From a bacterium (GTDB lineage Bacteria; Armatimonadota; Fimbriimonadia; Fimbriimonadales; Fimbriimonadaceae): a stretch of DNA of 64,000 nt. A program made the position numbers and the translations under genes. The notes beneath the pieces are model-generated. The model was not told where the DNA came from, did no database searches, and was given only the letters and a program-made list of their open reading frames with translations. Below, in pieces: positions 18,430 through 26,462 of this stretch (within the stretch, counting starts at the first letter, position 1; every line of letters starts with the position of its first letter). The DNA lies in NCBI GenBank assembly GCA_027483535.1, contig JAIXUN010000002.1, forward strand, positions 930,001-994,000, in the 5' to 3' direction.

Positions 18430-18688
18430 TGCGTTTCGTTAAAGCTCCGATACGTTAAGTCGTCAAGTGCACACCCATGCGCTCACCGCTCAGAGGAACC
18501 GTCCCAATTCGAAGTGAAAGGGCTCCTATCAACGGTCAACACGTTGAGGCACACTCAACCTAAAGAAAATACCCTAGATTTGAGATGCGGTGCAACCAGG
18601 GGGTTGTAAATGGCGAAGACGCTTCTGTTTCCACGCAATCCTTGCGGGCAGAAGGGTCTCCAGAAGAGCTTTGAGCAGCGGGGTCTGT

Positions 18689-19309
18689 TTAGGCTCGAAC
18701 AGGCTCGCGTAGGTTCTGCTCACGAAGCCGAATGGTTTCGATTTCGCGTCGCAGTTGCTTATGCGTGCGGTGCAGGCGAGATCGGATGGTTCCGACGGGT
18801 CGTCCGAGCTTCTCCGCGATCTCGTTGTACGGGATCTGTTCCACGTCGGCCATTCGAATGAGTTCTCGTTGCTCTTCCGTAAGCGAACTGAGCGCCTTTA
18901 CCATTTCGTCAGAGAACTCGCCGAACAGCAGTTCCTCTTCCGGATTCGGACGATCGTCTGCAACCTCAAATCGGATCGCGTCCGATCCGAGATCGGAAGG
19001 AAGCGTGTTGTCGTACGAGACGATCGATACGCGCCGTCGACGATTTCGAAGGAGGTCGAGATAAAGCCGAGTGACGATTCGGAAGATCCAATTTTCGAAC
19101 GGTCGGTCGCCTTCATAGTCACCGAACGATCTATATGCGCGGTAGTACGCCTCTTGGGTCAGATCTTCCGCGTCTGGGCGGCTTCCGCTCAGGCGATAAG
19201 CCATGTTGTAAACCTTCTTGTAGGTCTCTTCCATGAGAGAATTGAATCTCCGCAGATCCTTTTCTTCCAGTTTGAAGGACGCTTGGTTGGTTATGGTTGC
19301 CGTGCTCAT
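18689..19309 (-). CDS. ECF-type RNA polymerase sigma factor
   Basis: About 206 residues. Sigma region 2 (~residues 20-90) shows VYNMAYRLSGSRPDAEDLTQEAYYRAYRSF (core: SRPDAEDLTQEAY) and FENWIFRIVTRLYLDLLR. Region 4 (~135-190) shows LTEEQRELIRM and IAEKLGRPVGTIRSRLHR. ATG 19309 follows GGGAAAGAGAAG; a longer in-frame extension has no homology. No anti-sigma gene is adjacent. The nearest gene is the beta-lactamase-like protein upstream, and a repeated motif lies between them, so autoregulation is possible (inference). Confidence 0.92.
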   Translation of the reverse strand: MSTATITNQASFKLEEKDLRRFNSLMEETYKKVYNMAYRLSGSRPDAEDLTQEAYYRAYRSFGDYEGDRPFENWIFRIVTRLYLDLLRNRRRRVSIVSYDNTLPSDLGSDAIRFEVADDRPNPEEELLFGEFSDEMVKALSSLTEEQRELIRMADVEQIPYNEIAEKLGRPVGTIRSRLHRTHKQLRREIETIRLREQNLREPVRA

Positions 19310-19331
19310 CTTCTCTTTCCCTTGTTTACGG

Positions 19332-19469
19332 ATCGGTCTAGAAAGGGAATGTTCGAATCCTTTCTGGCCGTTGCCGACACTGTTATATAAGGCTGATACG
19401 GCTAATATTGTTCCCAATCGGGGTGAAATTTTAGACCGATTGTTCAAATTTTCTCGACAATCGGTCTAG
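19332..19469. promoter_or_regulatory. Three copies of the motif ATCGGTCTA, two as an inverted repeat
   Basis: ATCGGTCTA occurs at 19332-19340 and 19460-19468 on the plus strand and at 19432-19440 on the minus strand. The last two form an 11-12 base inverted repeat (arms 19433-19443 and 19457-19467). The stem has no T run after it on either strand, so it is a poor terminator. Position upstream of the sigma factor and just after the beta-lactamase-like gene suggests operator or promoter elements. Confidence 0.45.
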
Positions 19470-19476
19470 TTTGGGT

Positions 19477-20466
19477 TCAAACCTCGGCGCCCGCCCCGGT
19501 TGGGTTGAACTTCTCGTAGCCTTTTGGCAGCGTGAAAGGCCCGCGTGGATCGAGCGTGGCCCAGATGATCCGGCACATTTTGCGAATGGTTTCCTCGCCT
19601 TCGTTGTTCCATTCCCACCGCTTGTCCTTCTGGTCGTCGGTATAGATGGAGAGAATGTACGGGTGCGTCCCATACACCACCGCCACTTCGGAGCGGCTCC
19701 GCGTGATGGCTCCAGACTTGGCGCACACCTTTACTTCTATAGGCGCGGCGGCAATCGCCATGTCGTCCCAATACTGCTTCGATAGGATCCGCAGGAGTTT
19801 CTCGCACCCTCCGGGCTCGGCGGCTTTGTACTTGGCGATCAGCTCGAACAGTCGAGCCATCTCTCGGGGCGTGGTCATACCGAGTCCCCATTTCTGCCTC
19901 AGTCGCACTTCTCTTACTCGGTCTGGCGGAAAGGTTCCGAGCACCTTGGTGTTCGGGAGACCCAACGACTCCATGCGAGCGTTCACCGCATCGCAAGTGA
20001 GGGTGTCTCGCAGCAGCCAGGTTGCGGTGTTATCGCTCACTCCCACCATTAAGTTCACCCACCCATCAAAGTCCAGCTTCGTTCCATCTTTGAAGAAGTA
20101 GGACCACATCGACTCTTCACGGCGACCTGTGGGTGGAACCTCTAACTTGTCGGTCCATTTCCGTTTGCCCTCTTCCACTTGGCGGATCACCTCTAGGGCG
20201 ACCGATGTTTTGATGGTGCTCGCGGTGGGGAAGATTTCAGATCCGCGAAAGTCGATGCGTTTCCCAGATTGAAGGTCGACGACGCAATAGCCCATGCGAC
20301 CTCCGAAGTTTTTACAAATGGGATCGAGTTTTGATTTAAGCGATTGAAGCCGGGCTTGGATCGACCCCTTCTGGAAGGTATCGGTAGGCTTCAACGTGGA
20401 ACGATTAGGTTCAGAAACCGGGTGAAACAACGTGAGGGCTGCGATTGCGGTTGCGGATAACGTCAT
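19477..20466 (-). CDS. Exported serine hydrolase of class A beta-lactamase fold
   Basis: About 329 residues from ATG 20466, with a short hydrophobic export signal (SATAIAALTLFHP). Active-site elements in order: S83-T-I-K86 (SxxK), SDN in MVGVSDNTATW, and KSG in VCAKSGAI (KTG equivalent). The omega-loop glutamate motif ExxLN of true class A enzymes is not visible between SDN and KSG, so deacylation of beta-lactams may be poor and a peptidoglycan-related role is as likely. It is divergent from bcp. Start choice is uncertain because no good Shine-Dalgarno is seen. Confidence 0.82.
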   Translation of the reverse strand: MTLSATAIAALTLFHPVSEPNRSTLKPTDTFQKGSIQARLQSLKSKLDPICKNFGGRMGYCVVDLQSGKRIDFRGSEIFPTASTIKTSVALEVIRQVEEGKRKWTDKLEVPPTGRREESMWSYFFKDGTKLDFDGWVNLMVGVSDNTATWLLRDTLTCDAVNARMESLGLPNTKVLGTFPPDRVREVRLRQKWGLGMTTPREMARLFELIAKYKAAEPGGCEKLLRILSKQYWDDMAIAAAPIEVKVCAKSGAITRSRSEVAVVYGTHPYILSIYTDDQKDKRWEWNNEGEETIRKMCRIIWATLDPRGPFTLPKGYEKFNPTGAGAEV

Positions 20467-20562
20467 GGTGACTACCCGCTCAGTGTCGCTCAAACGCGCG
20501 ACCAACTGCCAAGAAACCGGTGCGAACAACTCGCCGTCTACCACCCTAGTAAGGAGGGGATC

Positions 20563-21024
20563 ATGAGCATGCTTCAAGAAGGAACCGCATTTCCTAGTTT
20601 TTCCCTTCCTAATCAGGACGGAGAAGTTAAGACGAACCAAGACTTCCTTGGTCAGAAGACCGTTGTTTACTTCTATCCAAAAGACGACACCTCCGGGTGC
20701 ACCGCCGAAGCGTGCGGCTTTCAAGAGCGTTTGAGCGATATTCCGGGCGCTCAGGTGATTGGCGTGAGTCCAGATGGAGTGAAGTCGCACCGAAAGTTTG
20801 CGGACAAATACAATCTCTCCTTCACCCTTCTCGCCGATGAAGAAAAGGCGCTCATCGAGGCGTGCGGCATTTGGGTGGAGAAGTCCATGTACGGCAAGAA
20901 GTACATGGGAGTGGAGCGCACCACTTTTCTTCTAGACGAAAACGGAGTGGTTCGCAAGGTCTTCTCGAAAGTGAAGCCTCAGGGTCATGCCGCTGAAGTG
21001 ATCGAGGCTCTGGCACAGTTCTAA
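20563..21024 (+). CDS. bcp: Thiol peroxidase of the Bcp/PrxQ type
   Basis: Reduces hydrogen and organic peroxides using thioredoxin. About 153 residues. The peroxidatic Cys46 and resolving Cys51 are in DDTSGCTAEACGFQE, the five-residue spacing of atypical two-cysteine PrxQ. Other motifs: VVYFYPKD and VERTTFLLDENG. ATG 20563 has AAGGAGGGG upstream. Confidence 0.94.
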   Translation: MSMLQEGTAFPSFSLPNQDGEVKTNQDFLGQKTVVYFYPKDDTSGCTAEACGFQERLSDIPGAQVIGVSPDGVKSHRKFADKYNLSFTLLADEEKALIEACGIWVEKSMYGKKYMGVERTTFLLDENGVVRKVFSKVKPQGHAAEVIEALAQF

Positions 21025-21039
21025 TTCGCGTCTAAACCT

Positions 21040-21072
21040 CTACCGAAGGTGATTTTTCCTCGCCTTCGGTAG
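21040..21072 (+). terminator. Hairpin between bcp and panB (weak terminator or attenuator)
   Basis: Perfect 10-base arms CTACCGAAGG (21040-21049) and CCTTCGGTAG (21063-21072). The loop contains a T run, but none follows the stem, and panB starts 12 bases later. It may only partly stop transcription. Confidence 0.45.
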
Positions 21073-21083
21073 ACTTCGCTCCG

Positions 21084-21869
21084 ATGCCAGCCAAGGTCAC
21101 TGCCCCGTCTTTGCGTACGAAGCGGTTAGAGGGAATCCCGATCGTTTGCGTTACCGCGTATGACGTCTTGAGCGGCGCGCTGTGCGACCAGGCGGGTGTA
21201 GACGTGATCCTTGTTGGAGATTCCGTCGGCAATACCGTGCTAGGGTATTCCACCACTGTCCCCGTTACCCTAGATGAAATGCTTCATCATGTCCGGGCAG
21301 TTCGCCGAGGGGTGGATAAGGCTCTACTTGTTGCCGATTTGCCCTTTGGTACTTATGAAGTAAGCAAAGAACAGGCTCTCGAATCGAGTATTGCCTTAAT
21401 GAAAGCCGGGGCAGAAGCGGTGAAACTAGAAGGGCCCTATTCGGAAGCCATCGAACACATCGTTCGAGCAGGTATCCCGGTTATGGGCCATGTTGGAATG
21501 ACTCCACAATCGGTCCATTCGTTCGGGGGCTTCCGCGTCCAAGGAAGAGGAGATCAAGCGACTCGTGTCTTAGAGGACGCTAAAGTTGTTATGAATGCGG
21601 GTGCTTTCGCGGTGGTCTTGGAACTGATTCCTGGAGAGCTTGCAGCATCGATCACCCAGGAACTCGAAATCCCTACCATTGGAATTGGCGCGGGTAGCGG
21701 CTGTTCCGGCCAGATTCAGGTTTTCCATGACATCATGGGCCTTAGCGAGAAAGTGCATAAGCACGCCAAGCTCTACGTAAACGGACGTGAGCAAATGGTG
21801 AAGGGGCTAGCCTCTTACGCAGAAGAGGTTCGCTCCGGTGAATTTCCTAAGCCGGAGAACACTTTTTGA
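21084..21869 (+). CDS. panB: 3-methyl-2-oxobutanoate hydroxymethyltransferase
   Basis: Adds a hydroxymethyl group from methylene-tetrahydrofolate to ketoisovalerate, the first committed step to pantothenate. About 261 residues. Motifs: VCVTAYDVLSGALCDQAGVD (core TAYDVLSG), VILVGDSVGNTVLGY, VADLPFGTYE, VMGHVGMTPQS, and the catalytic-glutamate region VLELIPGELA. Its stop overlaps the panC start. Confidence 0.96.
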   Translation: MPAKVTAPSLRTKRLEGIPIVCVTAYDVLSGALCDQAGVDVILVGDSVGNTVLGYSTTVPVTLDEMLHHVRAVRRGVDKALLVADLPFGTYEVSKEQALESSIALMKAGAEAVKLEGPYSEAIEHIVRAGIPVMGHVGMTPQSVHSFGGFRVQGRGDQATRVLEDAKVVMNAGAFAVVLELIPGELAASITQELEIPTIGIGAGSGCSGQIQVFHDIMGLSEKVHKHAKLYVNGREQMVKGLASYAEEVRSGEFPKPENTF

Positions 21870-22681
21870 AGGTTTTCACGACGATCGCCGAGGTGCCGCT
21901 CCCAACCGTTCGGAGAGCCCTCGTTCCGACAATGGGAGCCCTCCACGAAGGTCATTTGTCGCTTGTGCGGCGGGCTAAAGAACTCGGCCAAGAGGTGGCG
22001 GTCTCGATTTTTGTCAACCCGACCCAGTTCGGACCCAACGAGGATTACCTCCGGTATCCGCGGCCATTGGAGCGTGATCTAGAGCTCTGCGAGAGGGAAG
22101 GTGTCGATTTTGTTTTTGCACCGAGTGTGGAAGAGATGTACTCTCCTTCTCCGGCTAAGGTGCAAGTACCGCTGGTGACGGACGAGTTCGAAGGGAAGCT
22201 TCGGCCCGGACACTTCGATGGCGTTGCAACCGTTGTCGCCAAACTCTTTGGCATCCTACGACCAGACGTCGCGGTTTTTGGCCTTAAAGATTTGCAGCAA
22301 TGCGCGGTGATTCAGAAGTTGGTCAACGATCTCAACCTTAGGGTGGAATTGGCGTTCGAGCCCACTCTTCGCGAAGACTCGGGTTTGGCAAGAAGCAGTC
22401 GCAACGTTTATTTATCTGACGAAGAGCGAAAGGTTTCTGCGCAAATTTATCAATCGCTCCAAAAGTGTCGGCTCGCCGTTTTGGAAGATCGCAATGCGGA
22501 AGAGACAATCCAAGAGGAGATATCGTCTCTGGAAGCGGTTGGATTTAAAGTGCAATATCTTGAATGGATTGATCGAAGCACTTTTCATTCGACTAGAACC
22601 AACAAAGAAAACGGTGCAATTGTATTTGCCGGCTATCTTGGCAATACACGGTTAATCGATAACATTTTGATTACTGCTTGA
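21866..22681 (+). CDS. panC: Pantothenate synthetase
   Basis: ATP-dependent condensation of pantoate with beta-alanine. About 271 residues. Motifs: VPTMGALHEGHLSLV, SIFVNPTQFGPNED, RPGHFDGVATVVAKLF, FGLKDLQQ and ARSSRNVYLS. The TTG start (21866) overlaps the panB TGA as TTGA, an unusual start for a coupled pair but fixed by the homology. No panD is nearby. Confidence 0.95.
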   Translation: MKVFTTIAEVPLPTVRRALVPTMGALHEGHLSLVRRAKELGQEVAVSIFVNPTQFGPNEDYLRYPRPLERDLELCEREGVDFVFAPSVEEMYSPSPAKVQVPLVTDEFEGKLRPGHFDGVATVVAKLFGILRPDVAVFGLKDLQQCAVIQKLVNDLNLRVELAFEPTLREDSGLARSSRNVYLSDEERKVSAQIYQSLQKCRLAVLEDRNAEETIQEEISSLEAVGFKVQYLEWIDRSTFHSTRTNKENGAIVFAGYLGNTRLIDNILITA

Positions 22682-22714
22682 TTTTTGACTCTCATATTCG
22701 GAAAAATAGAATTA

Positions 22715-23122
22715 ATGAGCAAAACCGTTCAGACCGTCAAGAACTCCCTGAAGTTCAAAGCCCAAGAGAAAGAAGGGCTTCTCACCGTTCGTTTCGGCGT
22801 TAAGAAGTTCGTCCTTCCGGTTGCCGCACGAATGCTTTGCGACGGCAAGTACATGTTTCTTTCCTTTGGCGCTTCTTCCGAGCTTTACGAAGTCAACGGC
22901 AAGGGTCTTACCGCAATGGATAAGGATGCAGATGCAGACGCAGCATTTGAAGCCTTGAACGTGACCAAGCGACGAGGTCGCCCTCGCAAGAACTCCGAGA
23001 CTGCGATCAGCCCCGAGCTTCAAAAGCTTCTCAGCGAGATCCCGGCAGGTCACAAGCTTATCGTGGTAGACGGCAAGGCTCGCCTGGTCAAAACCCGAAC
23101 GCGACGAAAGAAGAACGGCTAA
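22715..23122 (+). CDS. Small basic protein with AT-hook motif
   Basis: About 135 residues from ATG 22715. Residues ~1-75 form a compact domain (LTVRFGVKKFVLPVAARMLC, core VRFGVKKFVLPVA) that I do not recognise. A GRP-centred AT-hook follows (KRRGRPRKN, ~residues 87-95), and the tail is strongly basic (KTRTRRKKNG). AT-hooks bind the minor groove of AT-rich DNA, so a nucleoid or regulatory role is plausible (inference). It ends before a strong terminator, so it is the last gene of the panB-panC run or a unit on its own. Confidence 0.7.
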   Translation: MSKTVQTVKNSLKFKAQEKEGLLTVRFGVKKFVLPVAARMLCDGKYMFLSFGASSELYEVNGKGLTAMDKDADADAAFEALNVTKRRGRPRKNSETAISPELQKLLSEIPAGHKLIVVDGKARLVKTRTRRKKNG

Positions 23123-23143
23123 GGCTCAGGCTTTGGTAAAATA

Positions 23144-23176
23144 AAGGCCCGGAGCATTTTGCTCTGGGCTTTTTTT
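23144..23176 (+). terminator. Intrinsic terminator after the AT-hook gene
   Basis: Arms GCCCGGAGCA (23147-23156) and TGCTCTGGGC (23160-23169) with one G-T pair, followed by seven T. It abuts the tRNA-Thr gene directly, so the tRNA promoter must overlap the terminator or the tRNA is cotranscribed by read-through. Confidence 0.9.
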
Positions 23177-23251
23177 GGCCTCGTGGCTCAACGGTAGAGC
23201 GGCGCTTTTGTAAAGCGATGGTTGCGGGTTCGATTCCTGTCGGGGCCTCCA
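23177..23251 (+). tRNA. tRNA-Thr(TGT), CCA encoded
   Basis: 75 bases fold as a cloverleaf: acceptor GGCCTCG/CGGGGCC with one G-T pair, D arm GCTC/GAGC, anticodon loop TTTGTAA (anticodon TGT, reads ACA), T arm GCGGG/CCTGT with loop TTCGATT, discriminator T, then CCA. Confidence 0.95.
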
Positions 23252-23298
23252 CTTTCTTTTAAACTTCCTCAAGCTTCCTGCTCCTCTCTTTCCTGAGG

Positions 23299-24837
23299 AT
23301 GCGGACCGCGAGTTCCGACAATAGGAACGTGGGAAGCGGGGAATCCAGCGAATCTGGGCGGGAGTTTTGGTCCCTATTCGATATCTCTGTCGCTGATTCA
23401 GGTGGCATTGATGCCTATCTGCACGCCATCACCCAACGATCCGCCGCCATTTTTCGAGCTTCGGGAGCAAGCATTTTCCTCCGCGAAGGGGAAACGGAGG
23501 TCTACCGACTCTCTTCCGTGTTCGGAAGCAATGGGCCGCGCCAGAACACCATCATCTCCGCCGGAGAAGGGATCGCTGGAAAGGCGATTCAGTACGACAC
23601 GCCGCTTCTGGTTGTGGATCCAAGTGACCACGCCCTGCTCGCCGCAGGGAACGTTCGCCGACGCGAGCATGTCGGAAGTGCGCTTGTTATTCCGCTCACG
23701 GTGGGATCGCATTCTCATGGCGTTCTGAACGTCACTCGGTCGGAATCGGAGACGACTTTCTCTTCGAAAGACCTCGACTACGCCAAGGCTTTAGGTGCGC
23801 AGGTCGCCCTTGCGATCTCAAACTTCAGGCTCCTGCACGAGCTACGAGAAGCTCATGATCAGTTGAAGGCCGTTTTTGAATGCGTCGGAATCCCAATCTT
23901 CCTCATCAACCGAGAGGGCATCCGGAATCGAAATTTTGAAGCAGAGAAACTTCTGGGCGATCTCGAATGGTCTTCGATGCAGGACGCCCTTGGCAATGGA
24001 CTCTGGCAACCGCTCTCTGCCGCGGTTGAAAAGGCATTTGGCGGTCAGGCGTGTCGATTGAAAGCGGTCACCGAGGACGGGGAGACAACCTGGTCCATCG
24101 TTGCCGCGCCCATGCCCGACGGTGCCGTCACTCTCGCGATCGAGGATGTGTCCAGCACGGTGCAGTCCCTTGCGGAGATCAATCGACTGAAGCGTCTGGC
24201 CGAGATCGGTCAAATGACGGCAGCAATCGCCCACGAGATTCGAAATCCGCTGACCGGCATCCGATCTGCGGCGCAGATGATTCCCCTTGCACCGGAGCAG
24301 GGTCAAGAACTGGCGGGAATGATTGAGGATGAGGTCTCGAAGTTAAGCAATCTCTGCAATCAGTTCCTAGACTTTTCTAAGCCGATTCATCCCAATCGAG
24401 ACGGCTCGCAACTGAACAAGCTGGTCGCCAAGATCGTGGAGTTCCACCGATCCGAGTTTGTCGAAGCGGGGATTGAGCTTCGCATGGATGAGTTGGGGTC
24501 TTGCAACAGCACCTACGACTCGGTTCTCCTCACCTCGGTTGTCCGGAACCTGCTTCTAAACGCACTCCAGGCCACTCCTCCCGGAGGGAGCGTGTTGGTG
24601 ACGGTTGGACCGGAAGGCTTTTCCATTTCCGATACCGGGCACGGAATGGACCCGGCAACCGTGGACCGACTGTTCACCCCCTTCTTCACCACTAAAGCAA
24701 AGGGCACCGGGTTAGGGCTTTCAACGGTGAGAAAGATCGTGGATGCCCACGACGCGCTGATTACCGCTCAGTCGCAACCCGGACTCGGCACAACATTTTC
24801 AATCACTTTCGAGAGAGAGCATTTCAAAGCAGCATGA
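23299..24837 (+). CDS. NtrB-like sensor histidine kinase with GAF domain
   Basis: About 512 residues, no membrane segment, so cytosolic. GAF domain ~residues 35-180 (ITQRSAAIFRASGASIFL, core SAAIFRASGASIFL; GEGIAGKAI; VGSALVIPL). A short PAS-like segment follows (~190-280; FECVGIPIFLINREG). Dimerisation and phosphoacceptor His312 lie in AIAHEIRNPLTGI. The HATPase domain shows NLLLNALQATP, ISDTGHGMDP and KGTGLGLSTV. The stop overlaps the regulator gene (ATGA), so the two form a two-component operon. The signal sensed is unknown. Confidence 0.92.
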   Translation: MRTASSDNRNVGSGESSESGREFWSLFDISVADSGGIDAYLHAITQRSAAIFRASGASIFLREGETEVYRLSSVFGSNGPRQNTIISAGEGIAGKAIQYDTPLLVVDPSDHALLAAGNVRRREHVGSALVIPLTVGSHSHGVLNVTRSESETTFSSKDLDYAKALGAQVALAISNFRLLHELREAHDQLKAVFECVGIPIFLINREGIRNRNFEAEKLLGDLEWSSMQDALGNGLWQPLSAAVEKAFGGQACRLKAVTEDGETTWSIVAAPMPDGAVTLAIEDVSSTVQSLAEINRLKRLAEIGQMTAAIAHEIRNPLTGIRSAAQMIPLAPEQGQELAGMIEDEVSKLSNLCNQFLDFSKPIHPNRDGSQLNKLVAKIVEFHRSEFVEAGIELRMDELGSCNSTYDSVLLTSVVRNLLLNALQATPPGGSVLVTVGPEGFSISDTGHGMDPATVDRLFTPFFTTKAKGTGLGLSTVRKIVDAHDALITAQSQPGLGTTFSITFEREHFKAA

Positions 24838-26027
24838 AGACCAAATCGAAAATTCTTATCGTCGATGACGAACCAAACATCCGGCGTATCCTTCAAATGG
24901 CTTTTGAGAAGTCTGGCTTTGAAGCGTCCATCGCCGAGGATGCTCGCGTTGCGCTTGGGCAACTGGAGACTTTTCGGCCCGATGTGATCGTCTCCGACGT
25001 CACCATGCCTGGTCTCACGGGTTACGAACTCCTTCGAGAAGTGAAAGAGCGGACGCCCGAAACGCCGTTTATCTTGATGACCGCTTTTGGGACGATCCCC
25101 CAGGCGGTGGAATCCATTCGAAACGGAGCGTTCGAATACGTCACGAAGCCCTTCGACTTGGATCATATGAAGCGGGTGGTGAACGCGGCTCTTGATCAGG
25201 ACGCCGAACCTAAGCGAGCTGTTCGAAAAGGGAAGTCGGCAGGTGCGGCAATGGGTGGAGCACCCTTCCTTGCCGAATCTCCGGCGATGAAAGAGGTTCT
25301 TGAGTTGGTGACGCAGGTTGCCGATTCCAAGGCGACGGTCATGATCGGTGGTGAAAGCGGAGTCGGTAAGGAAGTGGTTGCGAAAGCCCTTCATACACTC
25401 TCCTCTCGATCCAAAAAGCCGTTCGTGGCGGTGAGTTGTGCGGCGCTTCCCGAGACTCTTCTGGAGAGCGAACTCTTTGGCTACGAAAAGGGAGCATTTA
25501 CTGGGGCTAACGGTTCGAAGGTCGGTCGATTTGAAGCAGCCGATTCCGGCACCCTCTTCTTGGACGAGATCGGTGAGATTCCGCACACGGTCCAAGTGAA
25601 GCTGCTACGTGTCCTTCAGGAGCGAGAGATCGAGCGGCTGGGTTCGAACAAGCCCACTCGGGTGGACGTTCGAGTGGTCACTGCGACCCACCGAGACCTG
25701 ATGGCGGCGGTAGATGCGGGCAACTTCCGTTTGGACCTTCTGTATCGCTTGCAGGTGGTAGAAATCCTGATCCCGCCGCTTCGGGAGCGTCACGAAGACA
25801 TCGTTCCGTTGAGCAACATGTTCTTGGCAAAGTACGCCGAGGAAAACGGGCGTCAGCCGCTAGTGATCGGTCCTGATGCGCAGAAGGCGATGTTCGCATA
25901 CCCTTGGCCCGGAAACGTTCGGGAACTGGAAAACACGATGGAACGCGCCACGGTTCTGGCGGCTGCTGGGCAAGAAGAGCTCACGCCTGGCTTGCTGCCT
26001 CAGATGATCCGAAAGGCGGCAGCGTAG
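24834..26027 (+). CDS. Sigma-54-dependent response regulator lacking a DNA-binding domain
   Basis: About 397 residues. Receiver domain ~1-120 with phosphoacceptor Asp55 (VIVSDVTMPG). AAA+ domain ~145-385 with Walker A GGESGVGKEVV, the sigma-54 contact loop GAFTGANG, Walker B GTLFLDEIGEI, and the arginine-finger region RLDLLYRL. The protein ends at QMIRKAAA just after WPGNVRELENTMERA, where NtrC-family proteins continue into a Fis-type helix-turn-helix. The stop is clean and no helix-turn-helix follows in any frame that I see. Such regulators (for example FlgR of Helicobacter) activate from solution. Confidence 0.92.
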   Translation: MKTKSKILIVDDEPNIRRILQMAFEKSGFEASIAEDARVALGQLETFRPDVIVSDVTMPGLTGYELLREVKERTPETPFILMTAFGTIPQAVESIRNGAFEYVTKPFDLDHMKRVVNAALDQDAEPKRAVRKGKSAGAAMGGAPFLAESPAMKEVLELVTQVADSKATVMIGGESGVGKEVVAKALHTLSSRSKKPFVAVSCAALPETLLESELFGYEKGAFTGANGSKVGRFEAADSGTLFLDEIGEIPHTVQVKLLRVLQEREIERLGSNKPTRVDVRVVTATHRDLMAAVDAGNFRLDLLYRLQVVEILIPPLRERHEDIVPLSNMFLAKYAEENGRQPLVIGPDAQKAMFAYPWPGNVRELENTMERATVLAAAGQEELTPGLLPQMIRKAAA

Positions 26028-26127
26028 CTAGTGCGGTGGGTCCAATGGACCCCGCCAGGCTTGCTAATGAAACGACTTTGCTCGTAGCGGAGTAAAATAG
26101 AGAAGAAGGTTCGAAGACGATCCAGAG

Positions 26128-26168
26128 TCGGACCATGAAGGTTCGTCCGATGGCACGGGACATGTGCC
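26128..26168 (+). promoter_or_regulatory. Structured leader of the 62-residue protein gene
   Basis: Two adjacent hairpins: TCGGAC (26128-26133) with GTCCGA (26145-26150), and GGCAC (26152-26156) with GTGCC (26164-26168). They lie 25-65 bases before the start codon and could be transcribed leader structure. Confidence 0.35.
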
Positions 26169-26192
26169 AGCGATCAGATAGGAGGTCGTCGT

Positions 26193-26381
26193 ATGTTTAC
26201 ATCGGTATTGCGATGGACGTATGGAACCCTTCCCAAGCGTGCTCGCAAGGCGATTCGTTTTGCGATTCCGAGCTTCAAGTCGTTTACTCGACCCAAGCCG
26301 GAGCAGGCACCCAAGAAGGATTGGCTGGAAGAGGTAGATGCTCTTTCGGGTGTTATCTTCCAAAGTCTTTGGAAGTTGTAA
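26193..26381 (+). CDS. Small basic protein, 62 residues, unknown function
   Basis: Supported by a strong Shine-Dalgarno (AGGAGGT) 8 bases before ATG 26193 and a terminator soon after the stop. The N-terminal half is basic with aromatic and aliphatic residues (TLPKRARKAIRFAIPSFKS) and could form an amphipathic helix; a proline/lysine hinge (TRPKPEQAPKK) leads to a second short helix (WLEEVDALSGVIFQSLWKL). No signal peptide and no recognised family. It follows the sigma-54 regulator on the same strand but has its own leader. Confidence 0.6.
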   Translation: MFTSVLRWTYGTLPKRARKAIRFAIPSFKSFTRPKPEQAPKKDWLEEVDALSGVIFQSLWKL

Positions 26382-26408
26382 CGTCGCTTTTGTGACGTGA
26401 AAGGGGAT

Positions 26409-26446
26409 GGGGTCGATCACGAAAGTGGTCGGCCCCTCTTGTTTTA
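26409..26446 (+). terminator. Intrinsic terminator after the 62-residue protein gene
   Basis: GGGGTCGATCAC (26409-26420), GAAA tetraloop, GTGGTCGGCCCC (26425-26436); fully paired with two G-T pairs, followed by TCTTGTTTT. Confidence 0.85.
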
Positions 26447-26462
26447 GGCCCCTCTTGTTTTA
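26431..26462. repeat. 16-base perfect tandem duplication of a terminator tail
   Basis: GGCCCCTCTTGTTTTA occurs at 26431-26446 and again at 26447-26462. The first copy is the 3' arm and T tail of the terminator; the second supplies the stop codon of the convergent EVE gene. Confidence 0.9.

Noticed and set aside
26151-26168. A sigma-54-like -24/-12 element before the 62-residue gene
   Set aside because: TGGCAC is present, but the GC that should sit 10 bases after the GG is two bases too far, and the match is instead explained by the GGCAC/GTGCC hairpin.
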